A stretch of 64,000 nt of DNA from Brachionus koreanus (taxonomy: Eukaryota; Rotifera; Eurotatoria; Ploima; Brachionidae), in NCBI GenBank assembly GCA_016987375.1, contig PJRA01000077.1:888564-952563 (forward strand), written 5' to 3'. The notes below the pieces were generated by a model. It did not search any database. It was given only the letters and a program-made list of their open reading frames with translations, and was not told the origin of the DNA. Both the position numbers and the translations under genes were made by a program. This document shows positions 45,207 to 56,886 of this stretch, in pieces. Numbering within the stretch: the first letter of the stretch is position 1; every line of letters begins with the position of its first letter.

Positions 45207-48200
45207 CTATTTCTTGGACATCATTGCTACAAAATCTAAAAAAATATATTAGATTTCAATAAAGAATGGTTTTTTTTTCAATATACCTCCAAAGTCAACT
45301 TTTCCATCAGCTTGGAAAATAATTTTTTTAAAGGATAAAATTTTGAAAAATTAAAAAATTACAATTTTGATCGGCTTCTTTGATCATGTCTTCTATATCT
45401 GATCCACTGACAGACTGACCAAGAGAATGCATGACTAGTTTAAGCTCTTTGGCTGTAATTACTCCGTCACCATCTAAGTCGAACACTTTAAAAGCTTCTT
45501 TTAGGTCTGCTTCTGGATCAGCAATTGATTTTGTCTTATCAAGCATGTCTGTAAATTCATCAAAATCAATTACTCCATTCCCTTGAAGACAAAAATCATT
45601 ATCAATTTATTAAGAATTAAAAATAAATAACCATTTTCATCAATTAATTTCATTATTTCTTTTAGTTGATTTTCAGAAACTCGGTGTCCAAGTGTTTTCA
45701 TCACATAGCCGAGCTCTTCCCATGATATACGACCATCGCCGTCTATTTTTATGGAAAAAACTAAATAGACTAATTTTTATCATTTTATAACTATTCTACC
45801 TCTGTCTAACATCAAAAATGCTTCTTTGAAATCTTGAAATTGAAATCATTTTTAATTTTTATGAAACAAAAAATCTTTTTATTTGGAAATAGAGCATTTT
45901 ATTGGTATTTTTTAAATTCTTAAAGCTTAGCTAAAAAATTAAAGAGTATACATTTCCGTTAATGTTAAAATTAGTTTCATCATTTTAAGTAACAAATAGA
46001 GCAGTAAAAAACTTAAACATTAGTCATATTTTAATGTCTATATTCTAAAAAATAAACGTATTTTAGTAAAATGTTCATCAAATTTGCTAAAAAAATTTTA
46101 ACAAATTAATGTAAACAATTTGATGCATAGGTTTAAATTTTTGATGCTATCATATTTATTTCTTTATGTATCTAATGTAGTGGCTAATAATTTAAAAAAT
46201 TCATTAAAAAAATGAATGAATGCTTTTCTGATTAAGTTATCTTTCGAGTCTAGTATGATACCAGCGTGTTGGAAAAGAGCTAATGTTACTCAAGTATACA
46301 AAAAGAAAGGTGGTAAAACAAATCCTGAAAACTATCGTCCAATATCGCTTTTATCGATATTAATAAAAATAATGGAGAAGCTAATTAGAGATGAAATGGT
46401 AATGCATTTATCGGAACACAAATTACTTTCTATTCATNNNNNNNNNNNNNNNNNNNNNNNNNNNNNNNNNNNNNNNNNNNNNNNNNNNNNNNNNNNNNNN
46501 NNNNNNNNNNNNNNNNNNNNNNNNNNNNNNNNNNNNNNNNNNNNNNNNNNNNNNNNNNNNNNNNNNNNNNNNNNNNNNNNNNNNNNNNNNNNNNNNNNNN
46601 NNNNNNNNNNNNNNNNNNNNNNNNNNNNNNNNNNNNNNNNNNNNNNNNNNNNNNNNNNNNNNNNNNNNNNNNNNNNNNNNNNNNNNNNNNNNNNNNNNNN
46701 NNNNNNNNNNNNNNNNNNNNNNNNNNNNNNNNNNNNNNNNNNNNNNNNNNNNNNNNNNNNNNNNNNNNNNNNNNNNNNNNNNNNNNNNNNNNNNNNNNNN
46801 NNNNNNNNNNNNNNNNNNNNNNNNNNNNNNNNNNNNNNNNNNNNNNNNNNNNNNNNNNNNNNNNNNNNNNNNNNNNNNNNNNNNNNNNNNNNNNNNAAAT
46901 GGAATGATCAAATCGATAGCTGCGTTAAAAAAGCTAACAACATGCTTGGTATGATCAAGAAAACGTTCGTGTATTGGGATGCTCAATCGTTTTTGCAGCT
47001 TTATAAAACATATGTTAGACCCCATCTAGAATACTGTGTACCCGCCTGGAATCCATATTTAAAGAAGGATCCAATCCATATTTAAACTTGAACAAGTACA
47101 AAGAAGAGCAACAAAACTTGTTCCACAAATAAGAAGTTTGAACTATGAGTCAAGATTAGCTAACTTGGGATTAGAAACTCTAAAAGATTAATAAATGATT
47201 GAAAAATGCTACTTTAATTTACTCAATTTTTAAATCATACATAAAATTATTTAAATTTTTTTTTCCTTTTATTAACGTAGATTAATGTAAATTTTGACAA
47301 TCTTTAAGAAAATAAAAATATAAAAAAATTATGCTAAATTATAAATTTAGGAGAAAAAAAAATTCAAGATATTAGGGTTAAATTATTCTAATTTTGGGAC
47401 CAAGTTAATAAATATTGATATTTTTGATGAGAAATAAAAAATTGGTCGTAATTAATTTTTTTTAGAAAATGACTTTTATTTTAGCTTTATTTCATATTAC
47501 TTATACTTATTTCTGAATAGTCTTTTATTCAAAATAACATGTGAGTTATTATAAAAATAAAAAATTAAATCAATTTTACAACTAGCATATGTTGAAACTA
47601 TTGAAGAGAACTTTTTAAAAAAGTTATATAAATGATAATTTCATCAAAACAAATCAAAGCAAGCTAATTTTTGGATTAAGCTAAAAAAAATTAGTATAAT
47701 CAATCTATAAAAAAATCTAGTCAAATTTTCTTTAATACTACTTTTGCAATAATGAAATTTTCTTTAAAAAGTATAAATTGTTCCAAAACTTTTAACTTAG
47801 TAAAAATAACTGATTTAAAAATATGTTGAAACTTTTCAAAAATATTTTATCTTTAATTATTGAATTTTAAGAGATCAAAATATGAAAAATTTTAAAAAAT
47901 AAACAAGAAACTTTGATTAAAAAGTATAAATGTTCGAGCGTGAAAAAACTGTAACACTTAATTGCTTGTTCTTAATTTATAAAATTAAATTTTTAGAGAG
48001 TGAAATTTTTACTGGGAGTAATATCTTGCTTGCAGCTTGTCTTGATTCAAGTTCTTAATTCATTGATTTTCCGTATTTTCAATAATTAAGTCATTTTTTC
48101 GAATCTTAAATTGTTTTTAATTTTTCTAAAATTTTAGCTAATTAATCTTTTCGAAATTTTTTATTTATAAATGATTTGGCATTTTCGCATGGTTAATAAA

Positions 48201-50400
48201 TTTGATTCTTATATTAAAACTCTCTTTAATACTACAAGCAACAACGAATCTTTAGATTTTTAAAATTAATTTATTTAATTTAGGAACTTTATTTCCGTTT
48301 TTTATTTCTAATAAGTGTACAGACCCTACAGACCGCTTTTTTAAAAAATGGATTTACATCATCTTTATTGTTTGTTAATAAGTTAAAAAGATTTCTTATT
48401 TGAAGAAATTTTTCAACTAGCTTAGGCTCTAAATTCTTCAATAAAAACACAATTTGGAGATCATCATTTGACTCTTTTGGTGCTTCTAGGGTCAATAAAT
48501 AAAAAGAAGCCTAAAAGTTTACGTAAATTAAAATTTTTACTTAGACTAATGGTTTTTCATGTTTATTTTAAAGATAATTTTCTTTTGTAAATTCAAATGT
48601 ATATTATTGAAAAAATTCTACCAAAAAACTCACTAATCGTAATTAGCTTTCATAAAAAATATTTTTATTGAATATTTTGGTAATATTTTCAACTTAAAGA
48701 ATATTGAAATTGGAATCGAATTGTTTAAATATTGTTTTGATAATTTAGACAAGACCATTAAAAATTATAGATCTATCAAAAAATTTGCATTAAAGAATAG
48801 AATGTATTTGATCAAAAAGCTTAATAATTTTCTCTTGGACTTAACATTAACTCTGTATATGCTGTATAATTTTTATTATAGAAAAAAATCTTTACTAGAA
48901 AATATAAATAAAAAAAAAAACTGTTGAATATAAATTTACTAAATGAACTTTTTTATTTTAATTTTAGCTTTAAAAATATAATATGTCAAAATAATCAATA
49001 TATACTCATACCGTAAACCCTTGCGATATCATGCATGGGATAACTTTTGATTCTTAGGATTTAGTGCATGCATAAGCGACCATCCTTCTCATTTTAAAAT
49101 CGGCTCCTTTGAGATGCGTGCATAAAAATGCAGATTTCATGATTTGATGCGGCGTTAAAATTTAAAAAACAAGAAATTAATCGGTCAAAAACCGAAAGGT
49201 GGACTTAACCCCACATTTGAGCTATGGTGCGGGTTTAATAATTAGGTTTACAAAAAAAAAACTTAAAAATTAAACAAAATAATTAAGAATATTTTTCAAT
49301 GGCCCCTAATTTAATTTATAATTTTCAGTTTTTAATCCCTAGTCAAGTCCGCATTTTAGGTTTTTGACCGATTAATTTCTGGTTTTTTAAATTTAAATTT
49401 TTAAAAAAAAAAAGATTTTTTCTCTATGGCAACAGTGCGAAAATTTCAAATTTATTTAATTAATTTTTTATATCATAAATAACTAGTAATTGTTAAATTT
49501 CGACATTTTGAGTCCTTTTTTTGTGAAGTAATAATTCTTCATTTAAACTAAAAAAAGAGCGATGAGTTTTTTAGACCCCTTTTTTTAAAAAAAAAATTTA
49601 AACTTAAATATTTTTTGAAAGAAATAAAAATTTTTGAAACAAGTTTTTTTTTAATTAAATTTGAAAGAGCAAATTGAAATATCTTGAAAGTTAAAGTTAA
49701 ATATTTTAGCACCAAAATATTAATTCATAGCCAATTTTACGCACTTTGCTTCGATCCAAATTCACTATTCTGAATCTGAACGAAAAAACTTCCACCACGG
49801 CTTTCCAGACCATATTTGGTTTTGCCTAAAAGAACAATGTACTGCAAGGAACACCAAAGAAAGACAATTTTATCAAAGAAGACAAAGAAGAAGAGATAGA
49901 AACAAAAAGCATTCTGAGAGGTGTCCTCTTAAAATTAAAAACTAAAGCGTCAGCACTGGCAAAATCGATCCTACCGTGTTTTCTTTCTTCCTATTCATTT
50001 AATCATTTAATTCAATTTAAAAAAATATATTTATATATAAAGTAATTAACAGACATAGGTGTATGTGATTAATTGTGCCATTTATATCTATTCAATTAAC
50101 TAAACTAAAATAGTTTCAAAAGTAAGCAACTTGTTTTTATTTTCTAAAAAAATTTTTTTTAATTTCTAGGAAAAATATTTAAACTGTTTACTATGCTAAA
50201 TTTAAAATTTTTATTTACAATCAATCGTGTTTAGAATAATAGGCGCAAAAAATTAAAAGTATATTTAAAAAATTGAGATTATTCCATTTTATTTTCTAAG
50301 TGTGAAAAATCAATTAATTTGTTGTTTTTTTAAAAAATAGTCTGGAATAATTTTTTGGTTAAGAAAATATAGACTCACCGTCGATATCTTTTTTATCCAT
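45207..50400 (-). CDS. Calmodulin-like four-EF-hand protein
   Basis: Exons, read leftward: 50400-50379, 45832-45800, 45742-45632, 45581-45363, 45310-45287 and 45235-45207. All are GT/AG and phase-matched, giving 145 residues, close to calmodulin's length. It opens MDKKDIDDFKEAFLMLDRDGDG. The four loops are DRDGDGRISWEE, DENGNGVIDFDE, DLDGDGVITAKE and DQNSDGKVDFGD; loop 4 has Asp at position 12 where calmodulin has Glu, which should weaken binding there. It ends FVAMMSKK. It is a divergent calmodulin or troponin-C-like sensor. The first intron is 4,546 bp and holds a LINE fragment in the opposite orientation. The reading frame also continues 5' of this ATG through three small in-phase pieces (50441-50379, 50540-50513, 50657-50604), so the true start may be further upstream. 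Confidence 0.85.
46216..47191 (+). pseudogene. LINE reverse-transcriptase fragment with assembly gap
   Basis: The left part encodes SMIPACWKRANVTQVYKKKG and NPENYRPISLLSILIKIMEK, the start of a jockey/CR1-type RT domain. An N run (46438-46896) hides the palm. The right part encodes MLGMIKKTFVYWD, LYKTYVRPHLEYCVPAWNPY and then, after a frameshift, LEQVQRRATKLVPQIRSLNY to a stop at 47191. The frameshift falls in a local 14-bp duplication (47050-47063 and 47073-47086). It is antisense to its host intron. Confidence 0.85.
46438..46896. other. Assembly gap (459 N)
   Basis: The gap lies wholly inside LINE RT sequence; open frames across it are not evidence of coding. Confidence 0.98.
49155..49396. 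mobile_element. Foldback / MITE-like inverted repeat with long arms
   Basis: Left arm 49155-49210 and right arm 49343-49396 pair over about 50 bp with few mismatches; the core GAAATTAATCGGTCAAAAACC is inverted exactly on the right. The loop is about 130 bp and non-coding. No target duplication is obvious. It lies in the calmodulin-like intron. Confidence 0.55.
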
Positions 50401-50984
50401 TTCAGTTCCAATGGTTAGATAAATCAAATTTTGTATACTATCTAAAACAAAAATTAAAAAAGAATGCGAAATTGAAAAGCTATAGATGAAAAATTATAAT
50501 TATTTTTGAAACCTAATTTTCCGTGTTTTGGTGTGCTTGGCTGAAATAACAAAAATTAAGCTAATAAAATGAAATTTTGTCAAATTTTGTGTCATACTAG
50601 TACCAATTTTTTATTGCGATTGAGAATTCTCAGCCTTATTTTATTAAAACCAGCATCCTGAAAACAAAATTATTGGCCGAATTAGCTAATATTAAGATTT
50701 CTCAGGAATGACGTTTCAGCGCCAGCACGAATCTATGTCTCTTGTAGAAATAATTACGTTATAATTAAAAATCTAATTGAATTCCTGGTTACATCTTAGT
50801 TACACATTCATGATTGTTTATCTAATATTTAAAAAATCAATATTTTGAGCCAAAAAACGGCTAATTTAAAAAAATATTTATTAAAATTTGTTAAAATCGA
50901 TGAATTCGAATTTTATATCATTTATAATCTTTTTCCGAAAATAATTATAATCTTGAGCAAAACAAAGCCTTCTCATTTCAATGC

Positions 50985-52102
50985 TCATGTCAATACCTTT
51001 GCCGATGGAGTAAAAAATACTCCTTTGCTGCTAAAACTCTGAGCTTGCTTAGAATTTATCCATGCTGAGATCGGTTCATAAGTACCTGGACCCGGAATTT
51101 TCTAAAATAAAAATTTAAATAAAAAGAAACTCATCTTATTCTATTACATTGTCTAAATTTTGAAATCTGCCATTTTTAGATTTAAAACAAGAAGAAATTT
51201 CTTTTTTATTTTCGAGTATAGCTGGTTCATACTCGCCAGGAGATGGACCATCTTTTGCCACAAATAAATTGCGCTTTCCTTTTGACTTAAAAAATGAATG
51301 TCTAGAAACAATCAATTAAAAAAAAAGTATTCAAGTAAATGAAAAACTGACTTGACTGGTTCAAGGGAAGAGTCATTAGTCATGTAATTGGCCGTTTCAT
51401 AACTCATTGGACTTAATTCTGGACCCTTTAAGGATCAGGCTAAGAAAATTCTTTTTGAAATAAATTTAAAAAAAGTTTTACTGCTGATACACTAAGCTTA
51501 TTCTTTTCCAAAGGAACGTGGTTTTTAAAACTGTATGACATGTTAAGTTTTTTTATTCGTTGAGAAAAGTCTTCATATGAATAGGCACCAGGAAGCAGAA
51601 ATTCTCCTTTCCCTATCTGTGGTAATGGCTCATGGCGTCTTCCGTCTGATTTAAACCGGTAGGTATTGGGTCTTTTGACAAGATCATTTATAAAATTTGG
51701 TAAATTGTATTTCCCAGGCAATGGAGTTTCCTTTGTTTATTTTAAAATTAAATTTTTTATTAAAGATTAGAGTCTACTACTTTAATGCTACAACGCCACC
51801 ATGATTCTCTACCTGATACAGGCTTTTGATAGCTATCTGATATTTTACGGCGTATCTAATTTAATTTTTGAAAATAAATAAAATATCAGATTTTTGATAC
51901 TTTTGACAAAAAAATTATAAAATTTTTTAATTTTTTTTTTTTCATTAAATAAAAAATATTTTTCAATTAAGGCCACTTTTTTGAAGATTTTAAATTAAAT
52001 AAAAAAAATTGATCTAAATACCAATTTAGGATCCTTAAAAAGCGTTGATTGCTCACGTAATAATTCCTGTTTGTTTGATTTTTCGTGGTAATCTTTGTTC
52101 AT
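50985..52102 (-). CDS. STPG4: Sperm-tail PG-rich repeat protein 4
   Basis: Exons, read leftward: 52102-52022, 51855-51781, 51730-51482, 51425-51352, 51301-51148 and 51101-50985, all GT/AG and in phase; 249 residues. The N-terminal GRESWWRCSIKETPLPGKY block and the following TYRFKSDGRR and LLPGAYSYEDF segments follow the STPG4 pattern. Two PG repeats come later (GPSPGEYEPA and KIPGPGTYEP). STPG proteins are linked to sperm and cilia; STPG4 has also been tied to paternal-genome demethylation in mice. Length fits the mammalian protein as I recall it. The ATG at 52102 lies 13 nt after a good acceptor (ending 52116), so a 5' UTR intron or trans-spliced leader precedes it. An alternative donor just before the stop is discussed in the findings. 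Confidence 0.8.
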
Positions 52103-52115
52103 CTCTTCTGAGTAT

Positions 52116-53974
52116 CTAAAAAAAAAAAGAAAAGAAAAAATAAACAAATTAATTTAATAAGCCAGATTTGTCGATCTAATATTTTTTATCTTCAATCTTA
52201 AGAAACCTTAACAAATATTTTTAGAGGCTTCTCTAAATTGGATTATATTTGATCGAAATTCTTGGTATATTGAAAATGGATGGATTCTTAGAAAAAAATG
52301 GTAAAACTACCTTTTTATTTATTTTATCAAGATTATTTTTTAAAAATTTCTAACAATTTGTTAAATCGACTAACAATAAACTTATACTGGTTGCATTAGT
52401 TACAGTAACAAGACTAATTGTTCTTTATTTTATTATAATTAAGTAATAGCTAATAAGCAACCTTTGAAGCCATTTAAAAATTAATTATTTACCATACTTG
52501 TATTTTAGCTAAGAATCCCTATGAAACAAAAGGCGTTTTGATGCAATGTATCGTTAGTATCACATTAATTGTATTTTAATTAAAATGGTAAAGTTTAAAT
52601 TTTGGATTTTATTTTATTTTTTTTCGAAGATTTTGTTAGAAAAAATTAAAACTTGTTGAAAAAATAATCTAAAAGCAATTTAGACTTAATAAATTAAACA
52701 ATTTTGTTCCTATAGAAAACTTTTGCTTAAAAGACGCCATATATTTCTTAAAATTTTTTAATCGATAAGAATAATTCTCATTATATTTTCTTTCGATTAA
52801 ATTCGTTAAAAATATTTATAACCTAAAAGATCCTTTCGAAAATATTCGAAAAATTTAAAATAAAGATAAATTTTTGAAAAGAAAAAAAAATTTACAAAAG
52901 GACCGAACTTTAATTTTTTGATATTTTATAGAACATTTTTAAATGATTAAATTTAACGGTTAAACTGTTCAAAGATTTGGTGATTACAAATTTGAAAAAT
53001 GTTAAAACTTTTTTTTCCATTTAGTTTACCTTTATTGCATTACATTTATTAATTTAATTTAGCAATAAATAGTTTGTTTGTTTTTCTTGAAAATAATTCT
53101 TTTAAAATAAATAATTTAATTTTTGGATCTCGTTTTTTTTAGCCTACAATGCTGATTTTTAGGGTGATTTTAGCAAAATTACGAAACTTAACCAAAATTT
53201 TAGACGTTTACTCGACTTTTCATAATTTTTTGATTCCATTGAAACAAAAAAAATAAAAAAAGTGAAATACAATACTATAACAAAAATCTGGCTTCTTCAA
53301 TATCAAAATTTATAAGAAACAAAAAATTGATTCATTTAATTTTTACTTATCTATCAATTTATTTTCTAGCTTACTCATTAATTCCCATAAAAATCTCTAA
53401 AAATTATCAAGTTTTTCAAAATAATTTAAGTTCTTTTTACAATGTATATACCATTTTTTTTTATAAAATAATTTAAAAAAGGTTAATTACAAATTTTATT
53501 TTTTATTTTTAATTCATGTTTAAATCAGCATTTTCATCTATAATAAGAAATTAGAAATCTGTGTCATATATTGTCTGTGTAAATTATTGGTTCGGGAATA
53601 ATTGAATGGCATCAGAAAAATTCTCATTTGAAATAGCAAGATTATCGGTCAAAAAACATAATATAATTAAGAAAGATGCGTTCTTTATATTTTATTATTT
53701 ATAAAGCTAAAAATCAGATTAATTTTTGAAAAAAGTATAACAATACTGAATCATTTAAACAAAGTTTTGATTTTTTAAAGTTTAATTTTTTCTAAAAACT
53801 TTTATTTTTTTATTTAATTTAAAACAATTTTTAAGGATTCAATAAATTGAAACAATGCTTTTTTAAGTGGTTTTCCTTTTTTCTTTAAACTACTTTGTAC
53901 TTTATTTTTGTTAATTCTTTTTTGTTTAAACTGTATGGGCTAACAAAAAAAATTATAATTAGTGAAAAACTTAT
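52116..53974. other. Intergenic, AT-rich
   Basis: Upstream flank of STPG4. I saw no coding segment, RNA or clear repeat. Confidence 0.55.
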
Positions 53975-54267
53975 TCAGACAAAATCTGTTTCAACGGACA
54001 ATAATATTATACAGTCCCCATAAGCTGCAGTACACTAAAAAAAAAAGCGAAAAAGCGTATTAGTAGCATTTTTGTGATTGCAATCTCTTTATAAATGATT
54101 CCTTTGTCAGGTTTTTTACTTGGTTGTGCATTTACATCCTCAAAAGCAAGCATGGTGTCACCTTCATTGAAATCGAGAATAGCTGATTCAGCGCTAGGCA
54201 TTTTTAATGATAAGTAATAATTTAGATTACAGCGAGTTTTTTCTTCTAATTGAACCAAATACTTTTC
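53975..54267 (-). CDS. Unrecognised small coding segment (two exons, 3' part)
   Basis: I do not recognise this protein. An open stretch 54267-54136 follows an acceptor (AACATCAG) and ends in a GTAAAT donor; it joins in phase 0 to 54034-53975 after a T-rich acceptor. It would read EKYLVQLEEKTRCNLNYYLS, then KMPSAESAILDFNEGDTMLA, and end LLSVETDFV. If the GTAAAT donor is not used, the frame stays open to 54007 instead. No start exon was found; the ATG at 54201 is a possible internal start. It lies 275 bp beyond the 3' end of TRPT1. Confidence 0.35.
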
Positions 54268-54541
54268 CTGATGTTAAAGAGATTGGAATTTAACTGACAA
54301 CTTAGAACAAAAAATACATAAATAAAATTAAAATCAATAATTCAAATGAAAATTTTCTGCTAATTTTATTTTATCATGTATCAATTTTTCAAAAAATTAA
54401 TTAAATTTAATCAGAGCTTAATAATATTTATTTAAGTCTTTTTAAAAGATTTGCTTAATATACTAAATCACCGATGGGTCCAATAAATTGACATCTTAAT
54501 TGAAAATATAAATTAAAATTAAAAATTTTGTCAAATTTTTT

Positions 54542-55180
54542 CTATAAAACTTTACTATTTTTAAGATCAATAACTTTAGAAAAATATCTTGGATTCAAAA
54601 ACCCATTATTATCACCTGGCGAGAGAATAACATCATTTAATGATTTGTAAAATTTCAGACCGTTTCTGATTGCTTTTTCTAGATCAATAAAAATTGCAAT
54701 TTGACAATTTGATCTCATTCCACTAATGACTTCATTCGAATTCGGCATATTTGTACTAAAGTGAATATGTTGTCGGTTCATTTTACTTAAACCTTCATGT
54801 TTTATTTTATCCCAGTTATTAAAATAGGTACCATGAATTACTGTTTTGATTTCTTCTGTCGTAGTTATTTCTTCCATTTCAATTTTTACATTTTTCATGC
54901 TATGTCCTTGGTTTGCTCGTATGTAAGTATTTTCTCTTTTCGTTTGTTCATCAAATTCTTTTTTAACAAAAAACCTCTTCTTGGGACAGTTCTCGACTAT
55001 TTTCAAAATTTCCTCAGCACTCACATCTTTCATTGAAGAATGAGTTAAAAGTTTATTTATTTCGATAAATCCATCTGAATCAATGGCAACTTTTTCCTTC
55101 TCGGCGCCATGACGTAAAATAAAGCTCATCGCTTTAGAAATTTGAACGTCTTTCGAAACTTTTTTACCTCTAGTAGCCAT
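54542..55180 (-). CDS. TRPT1: tRNA 2'-phosphotransferase 1
   Basis: This intronless 212-residue protein starts at the ATG at 55180. It belongs to the KptA/Tpt1 family, which removes the 2'-phosphate left at splice junctions of ligated tRNA, using NAD+ and yielding ADP-ribose cyclic phosphate. Family marks in order: SKAMSFILRHGA (Arg23, His24), IRANQGHS (Arg88 with QGHS), HGT (116-118) and RQHIHFS (Arg136). These supply the Arg-His-Arg-Arg set known to matter for catalysis, so it should be active. Length is close to other eukaryotic forms. It begins a run of minus-strand genes to 62.2 kb with no shared pathway. Confidence 0.9.
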   Translation of the reverse strand: MATRGKKVSKDVQISKAMSFILRHGAEKEKVAIDSDGFIEINKLLTHSSMKDVSAEEILKIVENCPKKRFFVKKEFDEQTKRENTYIRANQGHSMKNVKIEMEEITTTEEIKTVIHGTYFNNWDKIKHEGLSKMNRQHIHFSTNMPNSNEVISGMRSNCQIAIFIDLEKAIRNGLKFYKSLNDVILSPGDNNGFLNPRYFSKVIDLKNSKVL

Positions 55181-56886
55181 CGTTAATTTCCTATTTTTTT
55201 TTTCATATCATGTCAACTATTTATACAGAATTTAATCATTCTTTTTTTGTTTTGAAAAAATATTAATAAATTACTTCAAGTTGTGAAATTATTTATTTAA
55301 AATTCAAGGCTTCTAATTTAACATTCTCTTTAGAATAATTTAAAATATATAAAATAAAAAAATCAAATTTTATGATCAAAAAAAGAAATATCCTAAAATA
55401 TTTGCTTGTTTATAAAGTGTTTCTATTCATTGTTATAGGCTTTTTTTGTTAACTAGATTAAAAATACAAATAAAGTGCTACAAACTTACTTGTAAAATTA
55501 TATAAAAGTTTCAAAATTTAGTTAGTTAGTCATTTAAACGAAATCCTCAAGTCAACCGACTGTTCATCAAAGCAAAATGCAGAATTAAGTTTTTGGCTGT
55601 ACTAGCGCCAGCTGTACTGAGATTACTGTGATTAAACCCAACTTATCTAAACCATTTAACCAAAACATACACAGATGCCACTCAGAGTGTCCCAGTAGCA
55701 AAGCATCTTACAGAATGCATTTTTGAACCAGAAGCCTTTAAAAAACTAGGCAAAACCCTGAGTTAAATGTCTTAACTAAATTAACTCTAGATTTACTTTT
55801 GGATCCTTTCATGCTTGATTTTTTCATGATATAATATTTGTACAATTTAGTCAGAAAGTAGTTTTGCCATAGCAACTTCTGAACCGATCAACTACTGATC
55901 CGGCCTTAGTAATTGCGTTAACAAATGAAAAAGGTAACCAACTTTTCTGACATTGTTGAATCCCTAAACGCGCTTGTAGAGAAAATTACGGAAAGCATTA
56001 CTTTGTCAAAATCTAAATTTTCTGCTCGTAGAGCTATCCTGGAAAACAAATCACTTAATTTAACATCTAGATTGGAAGATATCGAAAGTAACTACATAGA
56101 AATGAATCAAGCTACTAAAAGCAATCTAGAATCAAGAATAGGTTTACTAGAAAAAAAGAGACGAAATACCCATCCTTAGCGATCTATTTAACAGGAATGG
56201 GACAAATAAAAATACCTATTATGAACTTATACTGATAGAAAAATGAGAACAGCGGCAAAAGCTTAAGACGAAAAGTTCTCAGTCATTAGTCTGTTCAAGC
56301 AGATCGGTATTGCCCCATCAAGATTCAACATCAAAGGGACAAAAAGAATAAGACGGACAAACCAGACCAATAAAACTGACTATCTTGTTGTTGAACTTGG
56401 AAATAAAAGCTTTTAAGCCATATGTAATTAAAAGCTGTGCTGAAAGCTTCTATTTAATGCTCGAACAAATTTTCAAAAAGTCCTACACAATCTGATTGCC
56501 AATCAACAACTTTGGCTTTGTTGAAATCATGCAACTTATTGCTTTTTTTTTAGATTTATCTTTACAATTTAAAAATAAATTAAAACAAACAAGTCATTTT
56601 AGTTCATGTTTTAATATAAAAATTTTAGTCAATGTTCGAAATAAAACATATTTTTGATTTTTTATAATTCAAAATTCAATTGAATAGATAAAATGTAATT
56701 TAAAATATTACTTACTTGTTTCTACAAAAAAAATTAAATGAATAACTTTTGATTTTAAAAAATTATTTAAAAAAATTTTTAAAGAAATTTTTATTTACTC
56801 TAAAAAAAATATGTGTATTGAAAGTAAGATTAGCAATTTATTAAAATGAAATTAGTTTTTACTAATTTAAAAAAAAAATTAAAAAT
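55181..56886. other. Intergenic, TRPT1 to EAPP, with LINE ORF1 relic
   Basis: The middle (about 55560-56420) is less AT-rich and consists of retrotransposon ORF1 remains. The flanks hold nothing recognisable. Confidence 0.6.
55925..56418 (+). pseudogene. LINE ORF1-like relic (coiled coil + RRM-like part)
   Basis: 84 open codons from the ATG at 55925 predict a coiled coil (SDIVESLNALVEKITESI, then heptads to 56130). After stops and frame changes, the frame at 56291 reads LFKQIGIAPSRFNIKGTKRI and then DYLVVELGNKSF, the style of the RNA-binding part of LINE ORF1 proteins. A coiled coil followed by an RNA-binding domain is the ORF1p plan. Less certain than the RT fragments because ORF1 evolves fast. 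Confidence 0.55.

Larger units (their letters stand above)
45833..50378 (-). other. Large first intron of the calmodulin-like gene
   Basis: It holds a LINE fragment (46216-47191), an inverted-repeat element (49155-49396) and an isolated plus-strand open stretch (49724-49945). The rest is AT-rich and featureless. Confidence 0.7.

Noticed and set aside
48289..48495. 68-codon minus-strand ORF with protein-like composition
   Set aside because: It has no ATG, no recognised family and no clear partner exon, and lies in an intron. It may be a relic exon but cannot be supported.
50845..51042. 65-codon plus-strand ORF
   Set aside because: Partly antisense to the last STPG4 exon; low-complexity AT-rich composition.
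54201..54201. ATG at 54201 as the definite start of a small gene
   Set aside because: The frame stays open upstream to an acceptor at 54268, so an upstream exon is as likely.
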